From NCBI GenBank assembly GCA_046153985.1, contig JBJXFD010000557.1, positions 1 through 64,000 on the forward strand: a stretch of 64,000 nucleotides of DNA. The letters run 5' to 3'. Below the pieces are notes generated by a model, which was not told the origin of the DNA, did not search any database, and saw nothing but the letters and a program-made list of their open reading frames with translations. A program made the translations under genes and the position numbers. Of the stretch, positions 38,569 to 47,424 are shown one piece after another. Every line of letters starts with the position of its first letter. Position 1 is the stretch's first letter. This stretch comes from JABWAJ01 sp046153985 (GTDB taxonomy: Bacteria; Bacteroidota; Bacteroidia; Chitinophagales; Saprospiraceae).

Positions 38569-39014
38569 ACGATCAGGTCATCTTCTTCTGAACTGCGGCG
38601 GCGTTCCATTTCCGGCAATTTCAGCGGCCGGCTGTCCATTTCTTCAAAATCAATCAGGTCGCCGTCCCGTTGGCGGCGCTGTTCCCCCTCTATGTCTTTG
38701 GATTTTTTGGATAAATAAGCTTTGCCCAGCAAATAGGCGCTTACGAAAGGAAAAAAGATGAGCGAGGCGATGATCGCCAACACCCCGGTCAGGGTATTGC
38801 GTTTGACCAATTTGACCAGCCATTGGCCGTAGCCCACCACCGTCTTGTAGTCGAGGATAAGTGCCCCGATGAACAACAGCGGCGACAACCAGTACAACAA
38901 TTTGAGCACTATACGCGCAAGGATGAAAAAACCTATAAAAAAAACGATCATCACCACGATGCCTGTAATAGACCGGGTGGCGTTGTCGCCATTACTTTCT
39001 TGTCGGTAACCCAT
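38565..39014 (-). CDS. Small membrane protein of unknown function
   Basis: A 149-residue protein with two clear transmembrane helices near residues 17-37 and 41-60, a further hydrophobic segment at about 75-97, then a charged, probably cytosolic tail ending with acidic residues (SSEEDDLIV). No family is recognised. It overlaps the glycosyltransferase gene by 4 bases and precedes it, so a supporting role for that enzyme is possible. Confidence 0.7.
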   Translation of the reverse strand: MGYRQESNGDNATRSITGIVVMIVFFIGFFILARIVLKLLYWLSPLLFIGALILDYKTVVGYGQWLVKLVKRNTLTGVLAIIASLIFFPFVSAYLLGKAYLSKKSKDIEGEQRRQRDGDLIDFEEMDSRPLKLPEMERRRSSEEDDLIV

Positions 39015-39133
39015 TGTAATACAAATTTATTGTAGAGCCAAAATTAACAGAAAGCGCGGCTCCTTTATGGCTTTAATAGACGATCATCCAATTTCATTCG
39101 TCAAGCATCAATTCAAAGCTCCAAAACAGAATC

Positions 39134-39165
39134 TTTGCATATCCCAATGATTCGCGCTATTTTTG
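39134..39165 (+). promoter_or_regulatory. Clear Bacteroidetes promoter of the thioredoxin-like gene
   Basis: TTTG at 39134-39137, 20 bases, then TATTTTTG at 39158-39165, which is a perfect TANNTTTG. The ATG follows 16 bases later. It is the best promoter match in the window. Confidence 0.75.
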
Positions 39166-39181
39166 CAAAAAAAATTGTGCT

Positions 39182-40531
39182 ATGAAAGTTTTTGGGTTAA
39201 GCTTAATCGGTCTGCTTTTTGCGTTTTCTCCACAAAAAAATGAAACCGTCACCGTCACCTGCAAGGTTCAGAACTGTGGCAATATCTTGCGCGTGTACCA
39301 GTTTGACGGGGTCATGTTCAAAGAAGTGCAATCCATAGTTGCCGCTACTCCTGATACTTACGAATTCAAACTCCCGAAATCGGAGCAAAAATTCTACTAC
39401 ATCGGCAACGACCCGAACCAGTTGCTCCCCATTATTTTGGGCACTGAAAACAGCATTTCGATCAGTGGCAATTGTTCCGCCATGCGCAGTGCGAAGGTGG
39501 AAGGATCGAAAGTCAACGCCGGCTACGAGCAACTCAAAAGCGAAATTAACCAACTTCGCGACCGCACCAACTTTTTTAACCGGCAACTTCAAAACGCAGA
39601 GGCCAATTCAACCGAGGAAAAAGAATATTCCGGAAAGCTGAAAACGCTGGATGAGCGGAAGTTGTTCCTCTTGGATTCGCTGAAAAAAGCCAATCCATTC
39701 TTAGCCCGTGTAATGGCGCTGAATACCTACCTCAGCTATCCGCACCATGGCAAAGCTTATCCGGACGAAATCGCTTATTTCGCGGGCGAATACTTCCGCC
39801 ATGCAGATTTCAAAGACGCCGGTTACAGCAAACTACCCTGGGTGTATGAGGCATTCAAAAGTTATACCAGCACTTTAGTGGCCGTGCAAGTGCCCCCTGC
39901 ACAATTAAGGGCCTATGTAGAAAAATCCATGGAAGCCATTCCAAAAGGATCGGACACCCATAAAATGGCGCTGAGCGGCGTCATCAATATCCTGCAACAA
40001 ACCGAAAACCCGGAGTTCATTTACTTTGGAGAAAATTTCATCGCTGCTTTCAAAACCAAAGACCCTGGCGCCGTAGCCAATATGACCCAGGAACTCGACC
40101 GCAAAAGAGCTTTTGTAATCGGCTCCGTGGCGCCAGATTTCACGCAGCCCACGCCCGACGACAAAACCAAAAGCCTGAGCAGCCTGCGCGGCAAAATTGT
40201 GTTGGTTGATTTTTGGGCAAGCTGGTGCGGCCCCTGCCGTCGCGACAACCCCGAGGTGGTGAAGCTCTACGAAACTTACAAAGACAAAGGATTCGATATT
40301 CTTGGCGTCAGCCTCGACCGCGACAAAGAACGGTGGTTGCAGGCGATCCAGCAGGACGGCTTAGTCTGGAATCACGTCAGCGACCTGAAAGGCTGGCAAA
40401 ATGACGTTGCACAAAGATACGGCGTTACTTCGATTCCACACACCATGCTCGTAGACCGCGAAGGCCGCATCATTGCGCGGGGGCTTCGGGGGCCGGCTTT
40501 GGCGGAGAAGTTGAAGGAATTGTTTCAGTAA
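39182..40531 (+). CDS. TlpA-like thiol-disulfide oxidoreductase with DUF4369-like N-terminus
   Basis: A 449-residue exported protein. A short signal sequence (about 1-17) is followed by a beta-rich DUF4369-like domain (about 20-110), a helical middle, and a C-terminal thioredoxin domain (about 310-449). Its active site WCGPC lies at 348-352 (Cys349, Cys352), with the cis-proline in VTSIPHTMLVDREG. Bacteroidetes use such proteins in the periplasm for cytochrome maturation or disulfide exchange. It has its own strong promoter. The next gene starts 8 bases later but belongs to a different functional class. Confidence 0.9.
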   Translation: MKVFGLSLIGLLFAFSPQKNETVTVTCKVQNCGNILRVYQFDGVMFKEVQSIVAATPDTYEFKLPKSEQKFYYIGNDPNQLLPIILGTENSISISGNCSAMRSAKVEGSKVNAGYEQLKSEINQLRDRTNFFNRQLQNAEANSTEEKEYSGKLKTLDERKLFLLDSLKKANPFLARVMALNTYLSYPHHGKAYPDEIAYFAGEYFRHADFKDAGYSKLPWVYEAFKSYTSTLVAVQVPPAQLRAYVEKSMEAIPKGSDTHKMALSGVINILQQTENPEFIYFGENFIAAFKTKDPGAVANMTQELDRKRAFVIGSVAPDFTQPTPDDKTKSLSSLRGKIVLVDFWASWCGPCRRDNPEVVKLYETYKDKGFDILGVSLDRDKERWLQAIQQDGLVWNHVSDLKGWQNDVAQRYGVTSIPHTMLVDREGRIIARGLRGPALAEKLKELFQ

Positions 40532-40539
40532 GCAGCATT

Positions 40540-41526
40540 ATGATCACCCGAGACCTGCTTTGGAAAGGAATCATTGAGGATCTTTTTGAGGATTTCCTGG
40601 AGTTCTTCTTTCCGGATGCGGTTGATTTGTTTGATCTGGAAAAAGGCTACGAATTCCTTGAACAGGAATTGCAACAACTCTATCCAGAATCGGAAGTTAG
40701 CGCAAGGTATGCGGATAAACTTGTGAAGGTCTACCTCAAAGACGGAGGTGATATTTGGGTACTCATTCATGTGGAGGTACAGGGGCAAGCTGTAAGCAAT
40801 TTCCCGGATCGGATGTTTACGTATTTCTACCGGGCGATGGATCGGTACAACAAAAAAATTGCTGCGATAGCCATCCTTACAGATGATCAAAAAGGATTTT
40901 CTCCAGATGGTTACGAATATCAGTTTTTGGACACTCGTTTGAGTTATCATTATCGCAAATATAAATTGCTTGAACACCCAGTTGAAGCAGTTCGGGATCA
41001 GGAAAACCCATTTGCGATTGTCATGGAAGCGGCATGGCAAGCATTGATTCAAAACAAGGGCAAAGATGAATTGTTATTAAATCACAAGGTAAACTTAATC
41101 AGAAAGCTTTTGGGCAAAGGCTATGCCAAACAGAAGGTAAAGCGGATTTTCAGATTTATTGAACACTATGTACATTTTGAAAAACCAGAGTTTTTGACTA
41201 TATTTGATGATCAGGTTAAACAAATCAGGAAGAAAATGGGCATCGAAGAACTCATCCGTCAGGCCATGATAGAGGACATCAAGGTAGAAGTCCGGGAGGA
41301 AGTCATCCAGGAAGTCCGCGAAGAAGTCATTCAGGAAGTCCGCGAAGAAGTCATCCAGGAAGTCCGGGAGGAAGTCATCCAGGAAGTCCGGGAGGAAGTC
41401 TTAAGAGAAAACAATAGGGTTCACGCAAAGCGCATGCTCTCTAAAGGCTTCTCCATTGAAGATGTCTCTTCAATCCTTGATATCCCTTCTGCTTCGGTCG
41501 AACAATGGGCAAATGAATCATCATAA
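40540..41526 (+). CDS. Rpn-family (PD-(D/E)XK) recombination-promoting nuclease-like protein
   Basis: A 328-residue protein of the Rpn/YhgA-like transposase-nuclease group. The N-terminal half has VHVEVQGQAV, where the acidic residues and a nearby Asp form the PD-(D/E)XK-like core, and FTYFYRAMDRYNKKI. A short helical region leads to a tandem eight-residue repeat, EVREEVIQ, about 4.75 times (residues about 250-287), then a small C-terminal helix with an HTH look (MLSKGFSIEDVSSIL). Rpn proteins are DNA endonucleases promoting RecA-independent recombination. The acidic repeats probably form a coiled coil and are prone to copy-number change. Confidence 0.82.
   Translation: MITRDLLWKGIIEDLFEDFLEFFFPDAVDLFDLEKGYEFLEQELQQLYPESEVSARYADKLVKVYLKDGGDIWVLIHVEVQGQAVSNFPDRMFTYFYRAMDRYNKKIAAIAILTDDQKGFSPDGYEYQFLDTRLSYHYRKYKLLEHPVEAVRDQENPFAIVMEAAWQALIQNKGKDELLLNHKVNLIRKLLGKGYAKQKVKRIFRFIEHYVHFEKPEFLTIFDDQVKQIRKKMGIEELIRQAMIEDIKVEVREEVIQEVREEVIQEVREEVIQEVREEVIQEVREEVLRENNRVHAKRMLSKGFSIEDVSSILDIPSASVEQWANESS
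41287..41400 (+). repeat. 24-bp in-frame tandem repeat inside the Rpn-like gene
   Basis: Four full 24-base units plus 18 bases, with only a few silent third-position changes. It encodes repeats of EVREEVIQ. Confidence 0.95.
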
Positions 41527-41684
41527 ATACACCTAACTGCATTTTCCTGCCATTCGTTGTAACGCAAACCAAATTTCTGCGTTAATCAATCATCATCGTT
41601 GTTTTCATTTTTTTTTATTGGATAAGATATTACAATTGCCCGGAACAGCGTTGCCATTCCGGTCACTCATTCCTGTGAACCCAG

Positions 41685-41718
41685 TTAGAGCTTCCTGGAA
41701 TTCCCCAACATGCTCTAA
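41685..41718. repeat. Short palindromic element, family B, diverged copy
   Basis: TTAGAGC and GCTCTAA flank a GGAATTCC centre. It shares the ends of the elements at 2258 and 18285 but has substitutions in the arms. It lies directly upstream of the secreted unknown at 41737. Confidence 0.7.
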
Positions 41719-41736
41719 AGCAAAGAACATCGAAAA

Positions 41737-43464
41737 ATGCGTAACCTGATTTTGCTGTTGTCGCTGACCCTGTGCAGCTTCGCCTCCACCCAAGCCCAAC
41801 CCAAAGACAAAGCGGACAAAGACCGGCTGGAAACCTGGCCGCCCCTGCGCACCCATACCCGCTTCTCGCTCGGCTATGCCTTGCAGGAAAAATTCAAACT
41901 CCATACCCAATACTGCGGGTTCAACCTCGGGGACGGAAAACGGGATTATGTGCCACAAGACATCACCCGCTTCATTGGCAAACGCACCCTGCGCACCAAA
42001 GTGGAAACTGCCGACATCCGGGGCGGCGGCCTGTTTTACTACATTTTTAAAGGAGACGAACGCCAGCGTTTGTTTCAGGATGTGAAATTTTCGCCTTCCC
42101 ACTTGCTCCGCGCAGGCAGTTTGAGCGAAGAGTTTGCTTTAGACCCCGATAAAAATTTCGACGCTTTCCTCATGACCAAAAATTGTAGCGGCTACCTCAA
42201 AGCAGCACTCGACGCCGGCATTGAACCGCCTTATGCCGCGTTCAAAACAGCGCTTGACCGCGACGAACGCCGCCAATCAACAGTCGTGGGGCTTTGCGGC
42301 TCTTTCATTTCGCCCCTGCGCGTTATTTTTCAGGCCAACGACGCCCGCACCACGGAAGCAATGTTGTTGTTGTGGAAATTCTATACCGACAACCCTGCTT
42401 TTGTCAACAATGCCTACTACCTGCGCGAATTTGAAGGCGTGTTGCTGAAACACATCGCCACCGCCGAAGAAAATGCAAAAGTTGAAGCGGAACTGGGCGT
42501 CAATTTCAGCGGGCCTTTGTCTTCGCGCATCAGCGCTACTTTTGGACGCGGGAAAACTTCTACGACCTCTTTTACCGGCACGGATTGGGAAACCATCGTT
42601 TTTGCCGATTTCGATAGTTATTACACCAAAGAAGGCCTGTTTGAGCCACTCCCCTCCCCTGCCGACATCCGCAGCTATTTCGACCGCCTGCAAATGGCCG
42701 TTGCCGCTGAGGAACCCCAACTGATGACCGAAGGCGCTGTACACCAGCACGAACTGACCATCTCCGGTATCCCCGAATTCATGACGGAGGGATTTTGGGA
42801 AATCAAACCCATCAATACCGAAGCGTACGAAGGAATGCCCGTGCTGAACACCAAATATTATTTCAATGCTGATGACCAGTCGTTCGGCTGCAATTTTACC
42901 GTGACCGGCAAAGCGGCGCCCAAATATTTCCAGGGACCGCTTTCGGGCAGGCCGGTCAGCCTGAGCGTGGCGTACCAAATCCGCAGCAAAAAACCGGTTG
43001 GCGGCGAATATCTTAGCTTTTACGTCAACGAAGCGATTCAAACCAGCACCCACCCCATCGTACACCTGAGCGGGGGCGCGTTTGATCTGAGCAAAAAAGA
43101 AGACCGCCGCTTTGCCCTGCAATGGAAATGTGTGGTGAATGTGGAAGATGAGGAAAATCCGGTGGATTACGGCACGCAGCCTTATGTTGACAATATCGTG
43201 GCGCGCCGGCGCACCCAGGAAGTGTCCATGCGCCTGACCGACGTTCGGGGAGACGCCCAAAAGCACTGTTTCTACCTCACTTTTGAAACCGCAGAGACCT
43301 TCCCTTTGGATAAAATTGACGACGCAAACATGTCTACGCTCGACTTTTCGTTCGACCTGCATTTAAAAAGCAGTGGTTCGGGCGCACGGACGAGCCGCTC
43401 GCTGCGGGGAGACATCAACCTGCCGACGACGGGCGGGGAAGTGGAAGCGGTGGAGGGAAATTGA
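41737..43464 (+). CDS. Exported protein of unknown function, 575 residues
   Basis: A signal peptide (MRNLILLLSLTLCSFASTQAQ) is followed by a large soluble protein. I recognise no family. Around residue 145 a short NCSGYLKAALDAGIEPP segment looks like a conserved loop. An MTEGAVHQHELTISGIPEF region and later long beta strands suggest a repeat-free beta-sandwich C-terminus; the last 25 residues are low complexity. There is no C-terminal Por signature. It stands alone between a palindrome and the convergent aspartate kinase gene (17 bases gap). Confidence 0.7.
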   Translation: MRNLILLLSLTLCSFASTQAQPKDKADKDRLETWPPLRTHTRFSLGYALQEKFKLHTQYCGFNLGDGKRDYVPQDITRFIGKRTLRTKVETADIRGGGLFYYIFKGDERQRLFQDVKFSPSHLLRAGSLSEEFALDPDKNFDAFLMTKNCSGYLKAALDAGIEPPYAAFKTALDRDERRQSTVVGLCGSFISPLRVIFQANDARTTEAMLLLWKFYTDNPAFVNNAYYLREFEGVLLKHIATAEENAKVEAELGVNFSGPLSSRISATFGRGKTSTTSFTGTDWETIVFADFDSYYTKEGLFEPLPSPADIRSYFDRLQMAVAAEEPQLMTEGAVHQHELTISGIPEFMTEGFWEIKPINTEAYEGMPVLNTKYYFNADDQSFGCNFTVTGKAAPKYFQGPLSGRPVSLSVAYQIRSKKPVGGEYLSFYVNEAIQTSTHPIVHLSGGAFDLSKKEDRRFALQWKCVVNVEDEENPVDYGTQPYVDNIVARRRTQEVSMRLTDVRGDAQKHCFYLTFETAETFPLDKIDDANMSTLDFSFDLHLKSSGSGARTSRSLRGDINLPTTGGEVEAVEGN

Positions 43465-43481
43465 CAAAGGGCAAATTTTTC

Positions 43482-44786
43482 TTAAACACTCGTGTCTTTC
43501 CTCCGCATCATCGGCACACTTTTCACCACCATCTGCAAGGTATTGCGAACGCGTTCTTCCAGCAGTACAATTTTGTCTTCCTGCAGGCTTTCGAGGATGT
43601 CCTGGCGGTAATGGCGCACGGTGATGAGCTCTAAGTTGCGGTCGAGGAGGACTTTAAACTGCGCTTCGATTTTTTCAATAAAGCGGTCTACTTTGTCGTC
43701 CACGTCGTTGAAACAGACCACAAAGCTGATGGCGGTATTTTGCATCATATTCACCTGCAGGCGAAAATCTGCAATCAGGTTGAACAGGTAGCTGATGTGG
43801 TGTTCGGCCACGAAAGAAAAATCGCGGGTGGAAATGTGCAACAAGGCCTGGTTGCGCTCAATGGCCACCATCGTCGGATAAGTATCTTCCACTTCGCTGG
43901 AAATAAACGTGCCGTCTCCATCGGGGTCAACGAACGATTTTACATACAGCGGAATGCTTTTGTTCTGCAACGGTTTGATCGTTTTCGGGTGGATCACTTT
44001 GGCCCCGTAATACGTCATTTCAATGGCTTCTTTGTACGACAGCCTATCCAGTTTGACGACGTTGTCAAAAATGCGCGGATCACCGGTGAGCACGCCGGGA
44101 ACGTCTTTCCAAATGGTCATGCTTTCCGCATCTAAACAATAGGAAAAAATAGCCGCCGTGTAATCGGAGCCTTCGCGGCCCAGGGTTGTGGTGAAGTTTT
44201 CTGTGGTGCTGCCGATAAAGCCCTGCGTTAGCACAAAACCGCCTTTTTCCACCATAGGCCGGGCGATGCGTTCGCAACGCGCCTCCGTCTCTTCCCATTG
44301 TACCCAGCCTTCGCGGTAAATATCGTCGGTGAGGATGACGTCGCGCGCATCGAGCCATTGGGTGGGCAGTCCGGCTTTGACCAAATAAGCCTGCACGATT
44401 TTGGAAGACACCAATTCGCCGACAGACACAATCTGATCGTACATAAAATCGTAGTTTTCGTGTGGGGCTTCTTCCAGCACCCATTCAATTTCCACGAACG
44501 TATCGTTGACGGCGTCGTAAACGGGGTCGCCGGGTTCAAACAACAGGTCGGCAATTTCGTAATGGCTCTTTTTCACTAATTCCAGCAGTTGGAACGCTTC
44601 GCCGGTTTGATTTTTATGCGCTTCCACGACCTTCTCCAAAGCGTCGGTGGTTTTGCCGATCGCTGAAACCACAATGAGCAGGCGCTCGTCCTTAAAGCGC
44701 TGTAAGATGCTGGCCACGTTTTTGATGGAATCGGCATTTTTCAAAGAAGCGCCGCCAAATTTGAAAACTTTGATGATTGATTTCAT
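43482..44786 (-). CDS. lysC: Aspartate kinase
   Basis: A 434-residue monofunctional aspartokinase: KVFKFGGASLKN at the N-terminus binds ATP and aspartate, followed by VVSAIGKTTD, GSDYTAAIFSYCLDAESMTIWKDVPGVLTGDPR, YYGAKVIHPKTIKPL and two C-terminal ACT domains (about 300-434; ISTRDFSFVAEHHI onward) for amino-acid feedback control. It makes aspartyl phosphate, the entry to lysine, threonine and methionine. No homoserine dehydrogenase domain is fused. I use the ATG at 44786; an in-frame extension of 17 codons covers the heptamer repeats upstream. Confidence 0.95.
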   Translation of the reverse strand: MKSIIKVFKFGGASLKNADSIKNVASILQRFKDERLLIVVSAIGKTTDALEKVVEAHKNQTGEAFQLLELVKKSHYEIADLLFEPGDPVYDAVNDTFVEIEWVLEEAPHENYDFMYDQIVSVGELVSSKIVQAYLVKAGLPTQWLDARDVILTDDIYREGWVQWEETEARCERIARPMVEKGGFVLTQGFIGSTTENFTTTLGREGSDYTAAIFSYCLDAESMTIWKDVPGVLTGDPRIFDNVVKLDRLSYKEAIEMTYYGAKVIHPKTIKPLQNKSIPLYVKSFVDPDGDGTFISSEVEDTYPTMVAIERNQALLHISTRDFSFVAEHHISYLFNLIADFRLQVNMMQNTAISFVVCFNDVDDKVDRFIEKIEAQFKVLLDRNLELITVRHYRQDILESLQEDKIVLLEERVRNTLQMVVKSVPMMRRKDTSV

Positions 44787-44870
44787 GCTTGTTAGTAGAT
44801 GGTATATGGTAGAAAGTAGAAAGACCGTGGAGGCCATCTGCTTAAAGGGTGCAAATATAGCACATTCGAT

Positions 44871-46424
44871 TTATGCTTCTTCTACTTTCCAGCCACCGAT
44901 GTTTTTATTTGAAATATCAAAAACCACACCAACCAGTATGAGCGATTTACCTGTTGTCCGAAACCGTTGGTGATAGCCTTTTTCACGAATCTGGGCGAGC
45001 GCCTGCTCAGGCGTACCACCTGTTTTAAACTCGAAAATACAGATATGAGTCTTTGTTTCAAGTACGGCATCCATGCGTCCCTGATTGGTCGGGATTTCGG
45101 AATGTGTGACATAACCAGTTAGGGCCAGCACAACATGTACAATGGAATGAAAATAAGATTCTTCCGTTCGGGTAATCTGGTAAGGGATAGAAGCAAAAAG
45201 TGCGTGTAAAATGCTAAAAAAAATAGGGAAATCTGATCGTTCAAGGGACTCCTGAATTTTTTCAGTATAGGTAGACTCCGTTTGAAAAACAGGCTTACCC
45301 ACATATTCCGCTAAAACATATTTGAGGAATGAAGCACGCACTTCCTCGTTTGGATAGGATAAAAAATATTTCAGCCGATCTGGCTGGGTTGCATCAATTT
45401 TTTTGATGGTGAGGTAACCAGTTTGAAAGAGCAGCGAATCCAGATCAATAGACGTCACATCTGCGCTTTCGAGTAAGGCATTACTCCCGGAAAGGTATTC
45501 AAAGCGGTACACCGGCAATTGGGACAAGCGCAACAAACGGGTCAAAAAAGAAGGCGTTCCGGTTGTAAACCAAAAATTATTAAATCGCTTTGCCTGAAAA
45601 AAATTCAATAAAGAAAATGGATTATATAACGTTGTTTTCCCATCCCAGGAATATCCGTTGTACCAAAATCTGATTTTTTCGAGAAGCAGGGACATCTCCA
45701 TGCCCATATACGTTGCTGTTTGTTCCAGATAATCCCCAAAATTCGCTTCTAATTCTTCCTGAGTCCAGCCACTGATTTTTGCCATCGCAGGGTCGGTCGT
45801 CAAATCGTACATATTATTCAAATCAGAAAACACGGATACCCGTCCATATTTTGAAACTCCGGCGATAAATACAAAATGCAAATACGGATCCATGGATTTA
45901 AGGGTACTGTAAAAATTTTTCAAGGTATTGACATGCTCCTGAATTCGGGTTTCATCTTCACCCAGAAAATCAGTAATGGGTTTGTCGTACTCATCAATCA
46001 ATACAACCGCCTTTTTTCCATTGCTGCCGAGTATGGTGAGTAATTCTGAAAATTTTGACTTATAATGCAACTCAGAGAGTTGAATACCATTGGTTTTAGC
46101 ACAGCTATCCAATGCTGAATTCAATGCTTCGCCCAAGGAAACACTGCGGTAATCCATTTGATTAAAGTCAATATGCACCACAGGATACGAGGCCCATTCT
46201 AATTTATTTTCAATCCACAATCCTTTGAACAAATGGCGCTTAGCTTGAAACATTTCTTTTAAGGTGCTAATTAAGAGCGATTTGCCAAACCTCCTTGGTC
46301 TCGACAAAAAGAGATAGGGCCCACTGTTGATGAGTTGAAAAATCTGCTCCGTCTTGTCTACATACAAGTAGCCATCTTCAATCAAAGAAGCAAAATCCTG
46401 TTTCCCGATGGGAAGTTTTTTCAT
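44871..46424 (-). CDS. AAA-ATPase-like protein with C-terminal PD-(D/E)XK nuclease domain
   Basis: A 517-residue protein of the AAA-ATPase-like/DUF1703 group. The N-terminus PIGKQDFASLI.DGYLYVDKT is the group's signature; the P-loop is RPRRFGKSLLISTL, Walker B is AVVLIDEYDKP and a later sensor is FIAGVSKYGR. The C-terminus has the nuclease core RMDAVLETKTHICIFEFKTGG. These genes are abundant and multi-copy in Bacteroidetes; roles in mobile DNA or defence are suggested but not established. It precedes, on the same strand, the Rpn/VapC relic zone. Confidence 0.92.
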   Translation of the reverse strand: MKKLPIGKQDFASLIEDGYLYVDKTEQIFQLINSGPYLFLSRPRRFGKSLLISTLKEMFQAKRHLFKGLWIENKLEWASYPVVHIDFNQMDYRSVSLGEALNSALDSCAKTNGIQLSELHYKSKFSELLTILGSNGKKAVVLIDEYDKPITDFLGEDETRIQEHVNTLKNFYSTLKSMDPYLHFVFIAGVSKYGRVSVFSDLNNMYDLTTDPAMAKISGWTQEELEANFGDYLEQTATYMGMEMSLLLEKIRFWYNGYSWDGKTTLYNPFSLLNFFQAKRFNNFWFTTGTPSFLTRLLRLSQLPVYRFEYLSGSNALLESADVTSIDLDSLLFQTGYLTIKKIDATQPDRLKYFLSYPNEEVRASFLKYVLAEYVGKPVFQTESTYTEKIQESLERSDFPIFFSILHALFASIPYQITRTEESYFHSIVHVVLALTGYVTHSEIPTNQGRMDAVLETKTHICIFEFKTGGTPEQALAQIREKGYHQRFRTTGKSLILVGVVFDISNKNIGGWKVEEA

Positions 46425-46471
46425 AGAATGGTTTTATTCCTTGAGTTCTTGATCATCACTCTTTTCCTTTT

Positions 46472-46597
46472 TTAATTGGCACTAATGTAATCTTTTTCTC
46501 CTTGATGTTTGAAAACTAACAACACATTATTCAGGAAATGAGCATCTAACCGTAGCATTACCTAGTCAGTCAATCTGGACAAATTCGTGAGCAAGTG
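46472..46597 (-). pseudogene. Relic of an Rpn-family nuclease gene
   Basis: Reading leftward from 46597 the sequence translates to about 40 residues including LLTNLSRL, an in-frame TAG, then VMLRLDAHFLNNVLL and FKHQGEKDY. This is closely colinear with LLTDLSRLDDEV and LRLKAHFLINVLLSLKHQGEKEY of the intact gene at 51013-52038. Both ends and an internal stop show decay. It is a fourth Rpn-type locus in the window. Confidence 0.8.
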
Positions 46598-46621
46598 AGA
46601 CTTAACAATAGGAACGCCCCT

Positions 46622-46759
46622 TCATTCCCGGATCATTGACAAGTAAACGCCATTCAAATGCTCGAAGTCTGAATCTGTGGTAATGAATGTAAGGTCGAAA
46701 ACATGAGCTGTAGCAGCCAGCCAAATGTCATTCTTACCCATGTTACGGGAAGAAAGTCC
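46622..46759 (-). pseudogene. 3' fragment of a VapC-like PIN-domain toxin gene
   Basis: The leftward frame gives GLSSRNMGKNDIWLAATAHVF, then TTDSDFEHLNG and a stop at 46622. MGKNDIWLAATA and TTDSDF match the C-terminal third of VapC PIN ribonucleases, where the Asp residues bind metal. The first two thirds are missing; an in-frame stop lies just upstream. It directly follows the small gene at 46762, which may be the antitoxin of a decayed VapBC pair. Confidence 0.75.
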
Positions 46760-46761
46760 AA

Positions 46762-47037
46762 TTAATCAAGTAATTTACATAATTCTTCTGCAGAAGCCTC
46801 TTCCGAAAATAAAGTTATTAAGGAGGAAATTTCTGCCTCTTTAACAGCAAAGTTACTGATGTCAAGTGGTCTTTTTGCAGTAGGCAAAATCAATGGTTGC
46901 CAGGCATCCGTATGAGAAGCATCTCCAGGAGAAGGAGTGATCGTAGCCCTCAACTTATGTGCCAAATCATATAACTCCTTGATTTCCTGATCATCAGGAA
47001 TTCCATCAAATTCGAAAATCAATCGTCTGGCTTGCAT
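46762..47037 (-). CDS. Small protein, possible orphan antitoxin of a decayed VapC
   Basis: A 91-residue acidic protein with a short N-terminal strand (RRLIFEFDGIPDDQE) and helices. No DNA-binding fold is clear to me. Its stop codon lies two bases from the beginning of the truncated VapC fragment, in the same direction, as in an operon whose toxin has lost its 5' part. If it is an antitoxin, it is now orphaned. The low GC resembles other accessory genes here. Confidence 0.55.
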   Translation of the reverse strand: MQARRLIFEFDGIPDDQEIKELYDLAHKLRATITPSPGDASHTDAWQPLILPTAKRPLDISNFAVKEAEISSLITLFSEEASAEELCKLLD

Positions 47038-47424
47038 ATCTTTGTCTTTAAACTTTAAACGCAGCGGGCATAGTTGAAGTTCGACGTTTGTTATCCATCA
47101 CAAGAATAACAAATAGTTTTTAATTTTTAAAACAATATACAATTGCTTTTCAAAGCATCCAACCAATCCCCACGGATGGGAAAATAAAATCACCCCGATG
47201 GATCCCATCTTCAAATCCTTTTCTTGGTTATTTGTTATCGGTTACTGGTTATTGGTCAGAAGTCGTTGTTCGTTGTCGGTTGAGCGTTGTTCGTTCTATG
47301 CTCGCATCTTCAAATCTTCAAAACGTGTCCCGCATAACTTGTCCCGCATAACGGGAAGCGGGGTCCTCAAATCTTCAAATTTTCAAATTTTCAAAACTTG
47401 TCCCGCCCGAGCGGGGTCTTCAAA
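47038..47424. other. Gene-free repeat tract
   Basis: No gene. It contains heptamers GGTTATT/TGTTATC (47226-47253), GTTGTTC-type heptamers (47265-47292), and octamers CCTCAAAT, CTTCAAAT, TTTCAAAT, TTTCAAAA (47365-47396) with related CTTCAAA copies near 47309. Two CTTGTCCCGC boxes and one CGTGTCCCGC box (near 47327, 47340 and 47399) lie beside them. Confidence 0.85.

Noticed and set aside
39191..39592. Antisense frames in the thioredoxin gene and other long genes
   Set aside because: They are shadows of the real reading frames caused by biased codon use.
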